64,000 bases of DNA from Butyrivibrio hungatei NK4A153 (GTDB taxonomy: Bacteria > Bacillota > Clostridia > Lachnospirales > Lachnospiraceae), in the NCBI RefSeq assembly GCF_000424465.1, contig NZ_KE384197.1, positions 17,394 through 81,393 of the forward strand. Reading direction: 5' to 3'. Position numbers and translations under genes: made by a program. The notes under the pieces were generated by a model. It saw only the letters and a program-made list of their open reading frames with translations. It did no database searches and was not told where the DNA came from. This document shows, one piece after another, positions 1 through 7,539 of the stretch (position 1 is its first letter; every line of letters starts with the position of its first letter).

Positions 1-3000
1 TATGTATACGCCTGACTTACGCCATTTGCAAAAGTCTTCTTTGAAAGACGACCTATATTATCATAAGCATAAGTAGTTTCTTCTCCGTTTCCTATTATGC
101 TCCTTAGCTGAAGCTTATCATCATAGTTATAAGAAACCACCCTTCCGTCAGGATATGTGAGCTTAGTCTTCTCACCTGTAACACCATACTCATAAGCTAC
201 AGTCCTGTTCTTAAAGTCTGTTACCTTTGTAAGACGTCCAAGAACATCATTCTCAAGAATTGTCTTTCCATTCCAGTCATTTATCTGATTAAGCTGATTA
301 AGCTCATTGTACGCAAACGCTACTGATCTTCCGTCTGAATATGCGACGTTTGAAACACTTCCCAAAGCGTTATAGCTATAAGTTGTCTTATAGTTATCCC
401 TGTCAGTCTTTGCAAGAAGTCTTCCGTATTGGTCGTATTCATATTTTTCAACTTGACCAAGAGCATCTGTTACGCTTGTAAGCTGACCTGCAAGGTTATA
501 TGAATAGAGCGTTACATGACCGTCTTTTCCAACTGTCGGCATGTAGTCGTCAGTCTGCTCTTCAAGGTTTATTCTTCCTTCAACTCTGTGAATGGTTTTA
601 AGGTTATCAAGGCTGTCGTATGTATAAGCTGTCTCATTTCCAAGAGCATCTATTACAGACTTAAGGCGTCCTGTTGCTGTGTAAAGGTAAAGTGTTATAC
701 TGCTTCCGTCAATTACCTTTGTAACTCTTCCAAGTGCATCATACTCGTATTCAACACATCTTCCGTCTGAACCTGTTACTTTATTTACCCGGCTTAAGGC
801 ATCGTAACCATAGTTGATCTCATAACCGTCAGCAAATTTTCTTGTCTTTACTCTTCCAGCTTCATCATAGGTAAGTTCCTGCTCTGTTACACCGCAGAAG
901 CTTACTGATGTAAGTCTTTTTCCTTCTGTGTAAGTGAACTTACGCACTCTTCCCACTGCATCAGTAATCGAATCTATAAGATCCATTTTGGTGTATTTGT
1001 AAGATACTTCATTTCCGAGAGCGTCCGTTTCCTTTGTCACTCTGTTTAAAAGGTCATACTCACGCTTTGAAACATTTCCGAGAGTATCTGTAACTTCCGT
1101 AACGTTACCTGCTTCATCATATGTATAGCCTGTCTTATGACCAAGAGCATCTGTCTCTTCCGTCACTCTGTTAAGAGCATCATAAACATAGCTCTTTATC
1201 CTGATATCGCCAAGATACTCAGCCGTTACATTTCCGTTCTTATCATAATCATAGCCTGTTGTTCTTCCCTCGGGATCTATGACTTTAATAAGTCTCATAA
1301 GAGGATCGTACTCATACTTTATCTGTCCGCCGTTTGGAAGTAATACAAGCTCCTGCTTACCCATTGCATTATAGGTTATCTCTGTACTTCTTCCCGCTTC
1401 GTCGGTTACCTTTGAAACCTTTCCCATGATATTGATGTCATAGCTTTTAAGAGTTCCGTCAAATTCCTTAACAGAAGTCACTTTTCCCGACTTATCATAT
1501 CTGTATTCCCTTGTATTTCCGAGGGCATCTGTTGTCTTTATTATTCTGTCGGCGTTGTCGTACTCAAATGTAGTCTTAGCGCCGTCAGCAGAAACTGTTT
1601 CTACGACACGGTTAAGTTCATCATACTTATAGCTCGTCTTTACTCCGTCAGGATCTGTTACTGTAGCAACGTTTCCTCTGTCATCGTAAGTAAAGCTTGG
1701 CCCTATTCCTCTATCGTCATAGACTGCTTTTATGTTTCCGTCACTGTATGCAAAAATGCTGGCATTTCCTCCGGGAGCAGCAATCTCTTTTATCGTGCCG
1801 TTTTTGTTATAAAAATATTTGTATGTGTCGTCTCTTGGTCCTTTTACGGTATGGAGCTTTCCGTCTGCATTATAGGTATAGTTCGTCTTGTTTCCAAGCG
1901 CATCAATAACCTGCGTTACATGACCTCTGTTATCATAAGCGATTTTGGTCGTATTGCCGTTCTTATCGGTAATACTTGTTTTAAGATTCATGCCATTATA
2001 TGAATAAGTTTCCTTGCCGTCATAGTAGGCTGTCTCTATATGCCTTCCGAAATCATCATGCGTGTAAGTAACCTTATTGCCGTTCTGCTCTGTAGCAACC
2101 GTTATCTTCTTCTCGTCGTCATACTCATATGTCATCACAGTATTGTCAGGAAAACTCTGCTTTACTGTTCTTCCCTGCTCATCATACTCATTTGTGATAG
2201 ATGTAATTCCTTTTGGATTAATTACATCCTTGATTTTTCCATCTTCCGTGTATGTAAACTTCCTTACTGCTCCGTCAGCTTCTTTTATCTCTGTGAGCCT
2301 GTCATCATCATAGGCATAAGAAACACACCTGCCCGCCTGATCGGTAACAGATGTCATAAGAGTAACTCTTATTTTCCCAAGTTCATTGAAGATACATTTT
2401 TCAAGATACTCAAATGTCAGAGTGTTTCCGTTCTTGGTACTTATATGTGTAACACAGCGCTTGCCTCCAACGATATCGTATGTAAAAGATACATTATCGC
2501 CGTCGAAATCTCCAAGTGCTACAAGATATCCCCTGTCATCAAATCTCTCATATGTTCCGTCATCCTGAGTGATAACATAGCCGCCTGTGAGTTTTTCAAG
2601 AAGTCCCTGTTCGCCTTGAGTTTCGAAATAAAGGTCTTTGTCATATACATCATCAATCTTTTTATACTCGCCTTTACTTCCGTCAGACTTTTCTATCTTT
2701 ATTATTCCGTCTTCTTCCACAATGCGCTTTTCAAAAGTATGCTTCCAGCCTTTCCCGAGGCGTCCGCCCTTTTTGTCCATTGCGTTATAGAATCTTGCAA
2801 ATGAAAGAGGATATTTACCTCCAAGTTCAATGTCAACGTGTTCGTTTATGTAGTTTCCGCTGCACATATTTACAGGATCATACTTAACAATAGTGCTGAG
2901 CACGTTATTACCGAGTTTATCTACAAAACTTCCCGAACCCTGTGCTCTTTTTACGCTGTCCTCAAGGAAATCACCAAGCCTTTCGATAACGCCCATCTCA

Positions 3001-3653
3001 ATGTTGCCGTCACCATTTACAAGTAACCCCTTGCAGCTTCTAAGATCTTCAATCTCCTGTTTTAACTTGCCTATTCTATAAGGAAAACTAACAGATGATA
3101 TCTTGGCCGCCTGCTGATTATCGAAATTGATGAACCTGTTGACAAGATCAAGGATCATTCCGTCCTTTGATGCGTCTCCGCAAAGATTCCCATAAGCATT
3201 TGATGCCATAAAGAAGTCGTATTCATCGCAGTTTCCGTACTTTCTTCCAAACCTGCTGTGAATGTTATCCTTTAAAACCTCCATGCTTGTTGCCCATGTT
3301 TTATAAACAGAAGCACAGCCGTGAAGTTCTATGTTAAGTCCTTCAAGAACGATCGTGCTTATCTTGGCATCATCAGCTTCATCAACCGCAGCTTTAAAGC
3401 CTTTTACATAATCCGTAAGAAGCGCTCTGAAGTCCCTTTCAATCCTTAGTATTTCATCAAGCTTTGCCTGCTCAACTGTTCCTACAAGGAGTTTTGCCTT
3501 GTCAGCACTCTTTCCTTCCCAGTTTGCTTCCCCTGTAAAGCTGTCCTGCGCTCTCTTATGCGCTGCAGCTTTTTCTTCATATTCATCCATAGCAGAAAAA
3601 AGGTCACTTATGTAAGCATTGAATTCCGCCATGTTTATCCATTTGTTTTCCAT
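1..3653 (-). CDS. RHS/YD-repeat polymorphic toxin, N-terminal part (cut by left edge)
   Basis: About 1217 codons are in the window and the frame stays open to base 1, so the C-terminal part, where such proteins carry the toxin, is missing. Residues 1 to about 190 are a helical N-terminal domain with a WEG motif in an NWEGKSADKAK context, resembling WXG/LXG targeting domains. From about residue 250 there is a DUF6531-like segment (YDPVNMCSGNY, then LGKGWKHTFE), followed by dozens of YD repeats of the form YDxxGRLxxxTDxxG, which build the RHS cocoon. The ATG at 3653 follows a GAGGG site inside the end of the upstream gene, 5 bases away, so the two are translationally coupled. In known RHS toxins the shell encloses a variable toxin. 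Secretion by a type VIIb system is inferred from the two upstream genes, since no secretion genes are in the window. Confidence 0.85.
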   Translation of the reverse strand, partial: MENKWINMAEFNAYISDLFSAMDEYEEKAAAHKRAQDSFTGEANWEGKSADKAKLLVGTVEQAKLDEILRIERDFRALLTDYVKGFKAAVDEADDAKISTIVLEGLNIELHGCASVYKTWATSMEVLKDNIHSRFGRKYGNCDEYDFFMASNAYGNLCGDASKDGMILDLVNRFINFDNQQAAKISSVSFPYRIGKLKQEIEDLRSCKGLLVNGDGNIEMGVIERLGDFLEDSVKRAQGSGSFVDKLGNNVLSTIVKYDPVNMCSGNYINEHVDIELGGKYPLSFARFYNAMDKKGGRLGKGWKHTFEKRIVEEDGIIKIEKSDGSKGEYKKIDDVYDKDLYFETQGEQGLLEKLTGGYVITQDDGTYERFDDRGYLVALGDFDGDNVSFTYDIVGGKRCVTHISTKNGNTLTFEYLEKCIFNELGKIRVTLMTSVTDQAGRCVSYAYDDDRLTEIKEADGAVRKFTYTEDGKIKDVINPKGITSITNEYDEQGRTVKQSFPDNTVMTYEYDDEKKITVATEQNGNKVTYTHDDFGRHIETAYYDGKETYSYNGMNLKTSITDKNGNTTKIAYDNRGHVTQVIDALGNKTNYTYNADGKLHTVKGPRDDTYKYFYNKNGTIKEIAAPGGNASIFAYSDGNIKAVYDDRGIGPSFTYDDRGNVATVTDPDGVKTSYKYDELNRVVETVSADGAKTTFEYDNADRIIKTTDALGNTREYRYDKSGKVTSVKEFDGTLKSYDINIMGKVSKVTDEAGRSTEITYNAMGKQELVLLPNGGQIKYEYDPLMRLIKVIDPEGRTTGYDYDKNGNVTAEYLGDIRIKSYVYDALNRVTEETDALGHKTGYTYDEAGNVTEVTDTLGNVSKREYDLLNRVTKETDALGNEVSYKYTKMDLIDSITDAVGRVRKFTYTEGKRLTSVSFCGVTEQELTYDEAGRVKTRKFADGYEINYGYDALSRVNKVTGSDGRCVEYEYDALGRVTKVIDGSSITLYLYTATGRLKSVIDALGNETAYTYDSLDNLKTIHRVEGRINLEEQTDDYMPTVGKDGHVTLYSYNLAGQLTSVTDALGQVEKYEYDQYGRLLAKTDRDNYKTTYSYNALGSVSNVAYSDGRSVAFAYNELNQLNQINDWNGKTILENDVLGRLTKVTDFKNRTVAYEYGVTGEKTKLTYPDGRVVSYNYDDKLQLRSIIGNGEETTYAYDNIGRLSKKTFANGVSQAYT

Positions 3654-3658
3654 AAGTA

Positions 3659-3961
3659 TCAACCCTCTTCCCTATCTATTTTTGCGGCAATATCAATATC
3701 TGTTTCAACTATCTTGCCGGTACTGTTATCTAAAAGTGTTGCAGTATCAATACTTACAACATCCTTATATGTTGCTGTCAGATCTTTCTGTCTCTCAGCT
3801 ATATATTTGATCATGTGGAGTGAGGCATCTTCGCCGATGAGTCCGGCTTTTGCCAATGCAGAATCTTTAATCTCAAGAACGTTTGCAGAATCTTTTATAT
3901 CTGAAATAAGCGCATCTACCGCCTGTTTCCCCAACTGTATCTTTTCACCTTTACCACTCAT
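3659..3961 (-). CDS. Small T7SS-type partner protein (YwqI/DUF5344-like)
   Basis: A 100-residue, mostly helical protein without signal peptide or membrane segment, beginning MSGKGEKIQLGK. It lies between a coiled-coil protein gene and the RHS gene, 5 bases before the latter. Size and order match the second small gene of Bacillus ywqHIJ-type loci and the Lap partner proteins of LXG effectors, which bind the effector N-terminus and help target it to the type VII machinery. Start supported by GGGGATGG six bases before the ATG. The family call rests on context, size and a helical pattern; I cannot confirm it by alignment. Confidence 0.6.
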   Translation of the reverse strand: MSGKGEKIQLGKQAVDALISDIKDSANVLEIKDSALAKAGLIGEDASLHMIKYIAERQKDLTATYKDVVSIDTATLLDNSTGKIVETDIDIAAKIDREEG

Positions 3962-3982
3962 TGTTTACCATCCCCGTTATCC

Positions 3983-4369
3983 TTAATTTTGAGACTGTTC
4001 ACGTTCACGCTCTCGCTCGCGCTCACGTGCACGTCTTTCCTCTTCTTCAATTCTTTCTATCTCAGCTTCAAGCTCTGAAATCTGAGACTCGGCTTCTCTT
4101 ATCATCTTATCTATGGCACTTCTAAGCCGCGTACACTCGCCCTTTGCTCCGTCCATTCTAAAAACGCAGACGTTCTTAGCCTTAACTGCGTTCTGCTCGT
4201 TAACGCCAATCCACTCGCCTGCTCTGCTTAAATCTATTCCATCAAGTGTATCTTTCTGGGTCTCAATCTGTCTGATATATCCGTCGATAACTGTCTGTTT
4301 CTCCCTCATTGCTCTGATATCTTCTCTGATCTCTTCAATCTTTCTTCTGCAATCCCCGATTCTACTCAC
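3983..4369 (-). CDS. Small coiled-coil T7SS-type partner protein (DUF5082/YwqH-like)
   Basis: The start is placed at a GTG (4369) because a GGAGG site lies five bases before it; an upstream in-frame ATG at 4435 has no ribosome site and would add an unlikely Cys-rich tail. The protein is then 128 residues: SRIGDCRRKIEEIREDI at the start, a long amphipathic helix throughout, and a highly charged C-terminus of alternating Glu and Arg. DUF5082-type proteins are the first gene of LXG toxin operons and act with the following small protein as a targeting factor or chaperone. First gene of the three-gene unit. Confidence 0.6.
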   Translation of the reverse strand: MSRIGDCRRKIEEIREDIRAMREKQTVIDGYIRQIETQKDTLDGIDLSRAGEWIGVNEQNAVKAKNVCVFRMDGAKGECTRLRSAIDKMIREAESQISELEAEIERIEEEERRAREREREREREQSQN

Positions 4370-4392
4370 TATAACCTCCAATACGTTGTTGT

Positions 4393-4423
4393 AACATATT
4401 TTTTTACATAGTAAATGTGTCAA
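4393..4423 (-). promoter_or_regulatory. Possible promoter of the RHS toxin operon
   Basis: A perfect TTGACA (4418-4423 on the minus strand) is followed after 19 bases by TATGTT (4393-4398). The spacer is longer than the optimal 17, so this would be a modest or regulated promoter. It is 24 to 50 bases upstream of the GTG start at 4369. Confidence 0.4.
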
Positions 4424-4440
4424 ACACGGGCACATCTATC

Positions 4441-4488
4441 ACTTTTGTGAATATTTATTTTTAATTATTCACAAATATTTACAAAAGT
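4441..4488. promoter_or_regulatory. Nested dyad, candidate operator upstream of the toxin operon
   Basis: A 16-base inverted repeat with one mismatch (4441-4456 against 4473-4488) encloses a second, perfect 10-base dyad, TTTGTGAATA (4444-4453) against TATTCACAAA (4466-4475). The same TTTGTNAATA word therefore occurs three times within 48 bases, just upstream of the TTGACA. This looks like a multi-site operator; the regulator is unknown. Confidence 0.4.
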
Positions 4489-4677
4489 ATTATCACACAA
4501 TCCAAACATGTTGTAAATCAAAAATGGTAAAACCCTCAATTACATCGTTTTTTCAAAATAACTGACCTGATCCGCAGGATTCTTGTCTAAAAATAACACT
4601 TATATTAGAAACGCTTTCAAAATCAAACTCACTGTCATATTGTAGCACAATGTTTATCTTTCTGTAGATAGTCCCTG

Positions 4678-4961
4678 CCCCAAAGCCATCCGTTTAGAAA
4701 TGTAGAAACTTCACCGTGAGGCAATAAGGCGGGTTTTCGCAGTATTTAAGTATGTTGCCATATTCAAGAGCGATAAAAAGACTTAAGCTTTCATTCTGTT
4801 CTCGCTCCAACTGTTTGAGCCCATTTATGGGCGAGTTTTGGAGCGAAGAATGAAAGCTTAAGTCTTTTTATGCCTTGAATATCAACATACGCAGCAACAA
4901 GAAAATCCGCCTTATTGCCTCACGGTGAAAAGCAACCACCTCCAAGCGGATGGCTTTGGGG
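4678..4961. repeat. Long-arm imperfect palindrome (MITE-like element or structured RNA)
   Basis: A 284-base inverted repeat centred near 4825. It contains three perfect paired blocks: outer 15 bp (4678-4692 with 4947-4961), middle 23 bp (4710-4732 with 4907-4929) and inner 25 bp (4773-4797 with 4847-4871), plus a closing GCCCAT/ATGGGC tip at 4819-4832. Intervening stretches are diverged between arms and differ in length by about 12 bases. No ORF of note lies inside. The organisation suggests a non-autonomous mobile element (MITE) or a very large hairpin RNA. Between 4489 and 4677 I see only AT-rich sequence. Confidence 0.8.
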
Positions 4962-4979
4962 GGCTGGCGTACCATTATT

Positions 4980-5018
4980 AAAGGCTGTAACACTTACTTG
5001 TGCTACAGCCTTTTCTAT
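4980..5018. terminator. Terminator hairpin beside the lipoprotein gene
   Basis: AAGGCTGTA and TACAGCCTT form a 9-bp stem around a 14-base loop. The T-run (TTTTCTATATT) lies on the plus side; on the minus strand the stem is followed by a weaker T-rich stretch. It sits just 3' of the small lipoprotein gene and probably ends its transcript, perhaps bidirectionally. Confidence 0.5.
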
Positions 5019-5051
5019 ATTGTATACATATTATGCATTTATCATTTTATA

Positions 5052-5261
5052 TTACTCTGCTGCGGGTTCTTCAGCTTCTGCATCAGCTGAAACATCAGTG
5101 TCTACAATGCTGTTGTCTTCTGTAAGGCCGCCCTGCTCCATGCTAACCTCTTCCTCTACAGTCTCATCTGCTTCGAAATCTCCGCCTGTAGCTCCGCCAC
5201 ATCCTGTAGCAAGCACAACTGCTGTCATAACCCCAATAAAACTTACCATTCTCTTTTTCAT
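5052..5261 (-). CDS. Small acidic lipoprotein, unknown function
   Basis: A 69-residue protein with a textbook lipoprotein signal peptide (MKKR, hydrophobic core, LATGC lipobox with Cys21). The mature part of about 49 residues is extremely acidic (many Asp and Glu, no Lys or Arg) and low in complexity. Start supported by GGAAAGGATG before the ATG. It has its own promoter with perfect -35 and -10 hexamers at 5326-5353 and a downstream hairpin, so it is a single-gene unit. The signal peptide resembles that of the sugar-binding lipoprotein at 11525-13192. No function can be assigned. Confidence 0.75.
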   Translation of the reverse strand: MKKRMVSFIGVMTAVVLATGCGGATGGDFEADETVEEEVSMEQGGLTEDNSIVDTDVSADAEAEEPAAE

Positions 5262-5325
5262 ACTAACATCCTTTCCTATATGCTTTCATATATAACTGTT
5301 AACTTTTGTGTTACATCATAATTGA

Positions 5326-5353
5326 ATTATACCGAAATACGCTGAAATGTCAA
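5326..5353 (-). promoter_or_regulatory. Consensus sigma-A promoter of the small lipoprotein gene
   Basis: TTGACA (5348-5353) and TATAAT (5326-5331) on the minus strand, 16 bases apart, both perfect matches to consensus. This predicts a start near 5319 and a leader of about 58 bases. Confidence 0.75.
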
Positions 5354-5387
5354 ATTTTGAATGTTAACTTTTTATTGTCTTTTATTA

Positions 5388-5396
5388 TGCTATAAT
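5388..5396 (+). promoter_or_regulatory. Extended -10 promoter of the phosphatase gene
   Basis: TGCTATAAT is an extended -10 element 34 bases before the phosphatase ATG; no good -35 is visible at 17 bases, as is usual for extended -10 promoters. It is divergent from the lipoprotein promoter. Confidence 0.5.
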
Positions 5397-5429
5397 ATGT
5401 TTTACCAATTATTACACGAGGTAAGAAAA

Positions 5430-5978
5430 ATGCTTTACATAATGCGGCACGGCAAGACAGAATGGAACAAAATCGAAAAATTACAAGGAAGCGTAGATAT
5501 CCCACTTAACGATGAGGGAATCCTAGTTGCTCAAAAAGCACATGATAAATACAAGGAAATAAAGTTTGACATCTGTTATTGTTCCCCACTTATCAGAGCC
5601 AAAAAGACAGCAGAGATATTTTTGGAAGGAAAAGACACTCCGATCGTGATAGACGATAGGCTAAAAGAGATGTCTTTTGGAGAATTTGAAGGATCTGTAG
5701 GTTACTTTAACAATCCGGAAAATCCCATAAGTAAACTATTTACAGATCCCGAAAGTTATACTTCAGTCGGAGGATCGGAAAGCCTTGAGCACCTTGCTGA
5801 GAGAACACTCTCTTTTCTAAACGAGATTGCCTATCCGCTGCATAAAGAAGGCAAGTCCGTACTCATAGTCTGCCACGGTGCGCTGGGATGCAGTATCATC
5901 TCACATATCAAAAATACTCCCGTTTCTGACTTCTGGGACAATCTCATGGGAAATTGCGAATTGGTGAAGCTATTGTAA
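5430..5978 (+). CDS. Histidine phosphatase (phosphoglycerate mutase-like)
   Basis: Start set at 5430, where ACGAGG precedes ATG and the protein begins directly with the active-site motif MLYIMRHGKTEWN; the longer frame adds an implausible tail. At 182 residues it fits the small co-factor-independent members of the branch 1 family. The phosphorylated His is in RHG (residues 6-8), a second conserved segment SPLIRAKKTAE is near residue 55, and the second catalytic His is in VCHGALG near residue 153. Substrate is not predictable; relatives act on phosphosugars, alpha-ribazole phosphate or nucleotides. It is separate from xylA, which starts 117 bases later. Confidence 0.9.
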   Translation: MLYIMRHGKTEWNKIEKLQGSVDIPLNDEGILVAQKAHDKYKEIKFDICYCSPLIRAKKTAEIFLEGKDTPIVIDDRLKEMSFGEFEGSVGYFNNPENPISKLFTDPESYTSVGGSESLEHLAERTLSFLNEIAYPLHKEGKSVLIVCHGALGCSIISHIKNTPVSDFWDNLMGNCELVKLL

Positions 5979-6028
5979 ATCCGTTACCTATATCTAACAT
6001 TTTTTGATAATAAAATAGCATTAACTGA

Positions 6029-6062
6029 ACTAGACCATTCTATTTGGTTAGTGTATGCTAAC
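6029..6062 (+). promoter_or_regulatory. Overlapping inverted repeats upstream of xylA (candidate operator)
   Basis: ACTAGACCA (6029-6037) pairs with TGGTTAGT (6045-6052) with a one-base bulge, and GTTAG (6047-6051) pairs with CTAAC (6058-6062). Such TTAG-containing dyads resemble ROK-type XylR operators in general form. They end 33 bases before the xylA start. No convincing promoter hexamers could be fixed here. Confidence 0.35.
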
Positions 6063-6095
6063 AGTATAAAAATGTTTTTTATAGGAGGTTACAAA

Positions 6096-7418
6096 ATGAG
6101 CGAAATATTTAAGGACATTCCCGAAATTAAATTCGAGGGAAAAGACAGCAAAAACAAATTTGCATTTAAATACTACGATTCCAAAAGAGTAATTATGGGC
6201 AAGACAATGGAGGAACATCTTCCGTTTGCCATGGCTTGGTGGCACAACCTTGGAGCTAACGGCGTTGATATGTTCGGAAGGGGAACTGCCGATAAATCCT
6301 TCGGCGCTTCTGAAGAAGGAACAATGGAGCATGCAAAAGCAAAGGTTGATGCAGGTTTTGAATTCATGAAAAAGCTTGGTATCAAGTATTTCTGCTTCCA
6401 TGATGTTGACCTTGTTCCCGAGGCAGATGACATCAATGAGACAAACAGACGTCTTGATGAGATCTCAGATTATATACTTGAAAAAATGAAAGGCACAGAC
6501 ATCAAGTGCTTGTGGGGAACAGCCAACATGTTCAGTAATCCCCGTTTCATGTGCGGCGCAGGAAGCACAAACTCAGCCGACGTATTCTGCTTTGCAGCAG
6601 CTCAGGTTAAAAAAGCTCTCGACATCACAGTAAAACTCGGTGGAAGAGGCTATGTATTCTGGGGTGGACGTGAAGGTTACGAAACACTTCTTAATACAGA
6701 CGTTAAATTCGAGCAGGAAAACATTGCAAAACTCATGCATATGGCTGTTGATTACGGCAGAAGCATCGGATTTAAGGGTGATTTCTATATCGAGCCCAAG
6801 CCGAAGGAGCCCATGAAGCATCAGTATGATTTCGACGCTGCTACAGCAATCGGATTTCTTCGTCAGTACGGCCTTGATAAAGACTTCAAGATGAATATCG
6901 AGGCAAACCATGCAACACTTGCTCAGCACACATTCCAGCATGAGCTCAGAATCAGTGCAATAAACGGTATGCTTGGTTCAGTTGATGCCAACCAGGGCGA
7001 TCCGCTCCTTGGATGGGATACAGACGAATTCCCTTGCAACGTATATGACACAACAATGGCTATGTACGAAGTGCTTAAAGCCGGCGGACTCACAGGTGGA
7101 TTCAACTTTGACTCAAAGAACAGACGTCCCAGCTATACATTTGAGGATATGTTCTATGCATTCATCCTTGGAATGGATACATTTGCACTTGGACTTATCA
7201 AGGCTGCAGAGCTTATTGAAGACGGACGTATTGATGACTTTATCAAGGAGCGTTATCAAAGCTTTGAATCCGGAATCGGTAAAAAAATCCGTGATAACAG
7301 CGTAGATCTTAAGGAACTCTCAGACTATGCTCTTAACATGAAAGCTCCCGAGCTTCCTATTTCCGGAAGACAGGAATATCTTGAGAGTGTTGTAAACAAC
7401 GTTCTCTTCAAAGGATAA
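6096..7418 (+). CDS. xylA: Xylose isomerase
   Basis: Converts D-xylose to D-xylulose in the cytoplasm. The start at 6096 follows AGGAGG by eight bases and gives 440 residues, the usual size of class II xylose isomerases. The catalytic His/Asp pair is in [11 protein letters not shown] (His102, Asp105), and metal ligands are in the [15 protein letters not shown] segment and in [17 protein letters not shown]. It is monocistronic, with a strong terminator 43 bases downstream. No xylulokinase gene is in the window. It would supply the pentose phosphate pathway with xylose released by the GH3 beta-xylosidase encoded nearby. Confidence 0.97.
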   Translation: MSEIFKDIPEIKFEGKDSKNKFAFKYYDSKRVIMGKTMEEHLPFAMAWWHNLGANGVDMFGRGTADKSFGASEEGTMEHAKAKVDAGFEFMKKLGIKYFCFHDVDLVPEADDINETNRRLDEISDYILEKMKGTDIKCLWGTANMFSNPRFMCGAGSTNSADVFCFAAAQVKKALDITVKLGGRGYVFWGGREGYETLLNTDVKFEQENIAKLMHMAVDYGRSIGFKGDFYIEPKPKEPMKHQYDFDAATAIGFLRQYGLDKDFKMNIEANHATLAQHTFQHELRISAINGMLGSVDANQGDPLLGWDTDEFPCNVYDTTMAMYEVLKAGGLTGGFNFDSKNRRPSYTFEDMFYAFILGMDTFALGLIKAAELIEDGRIDDFIKERYQSFESGIGKKIRDNSVDLKELSDYALNMKAPELPISGRQEYLESVVNNVLFKG

Positions 7419-7460
7419 TATTGTAAAAAAATTCCCAAATAACAAATGATCAAAAAACAA

Positions 7461-7503
7461 GAAGCCTTAGCTCCGATAAAAGAGCTAAGGCTTCTATTTT
7501 TTA
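7461..7503. terminator. Bidirectional intrinsic terminator between xylA and the isomerase-like gene
   Basis: A 13-bp stem, GAAGCCTTAGCTC with GAGCTAAGGCTTC, around an 8-base loop. A T-run follows on the plus strand and TTGTTTTTT follows on the minus strand. It separates two convergent genes. Confidence 0.9.
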
Positions 7504-7539
7504 TACGCTTACGCGCGATTCTTATTCAATCTCTATAGA

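Noticed and set aside
2040..2804. 254-codon plus-strand open frame within the RHS region
   Set aside because: It is antisense to a gene with clear YD repeats and has no ribosome site; frame openness follows from the repeats' codon bias.
4560..4590. Small dyad around ATCCGCAGGAT
   Set aside because: Only a 4 to 5 bp imperfect stem with no T-run or promoter context.
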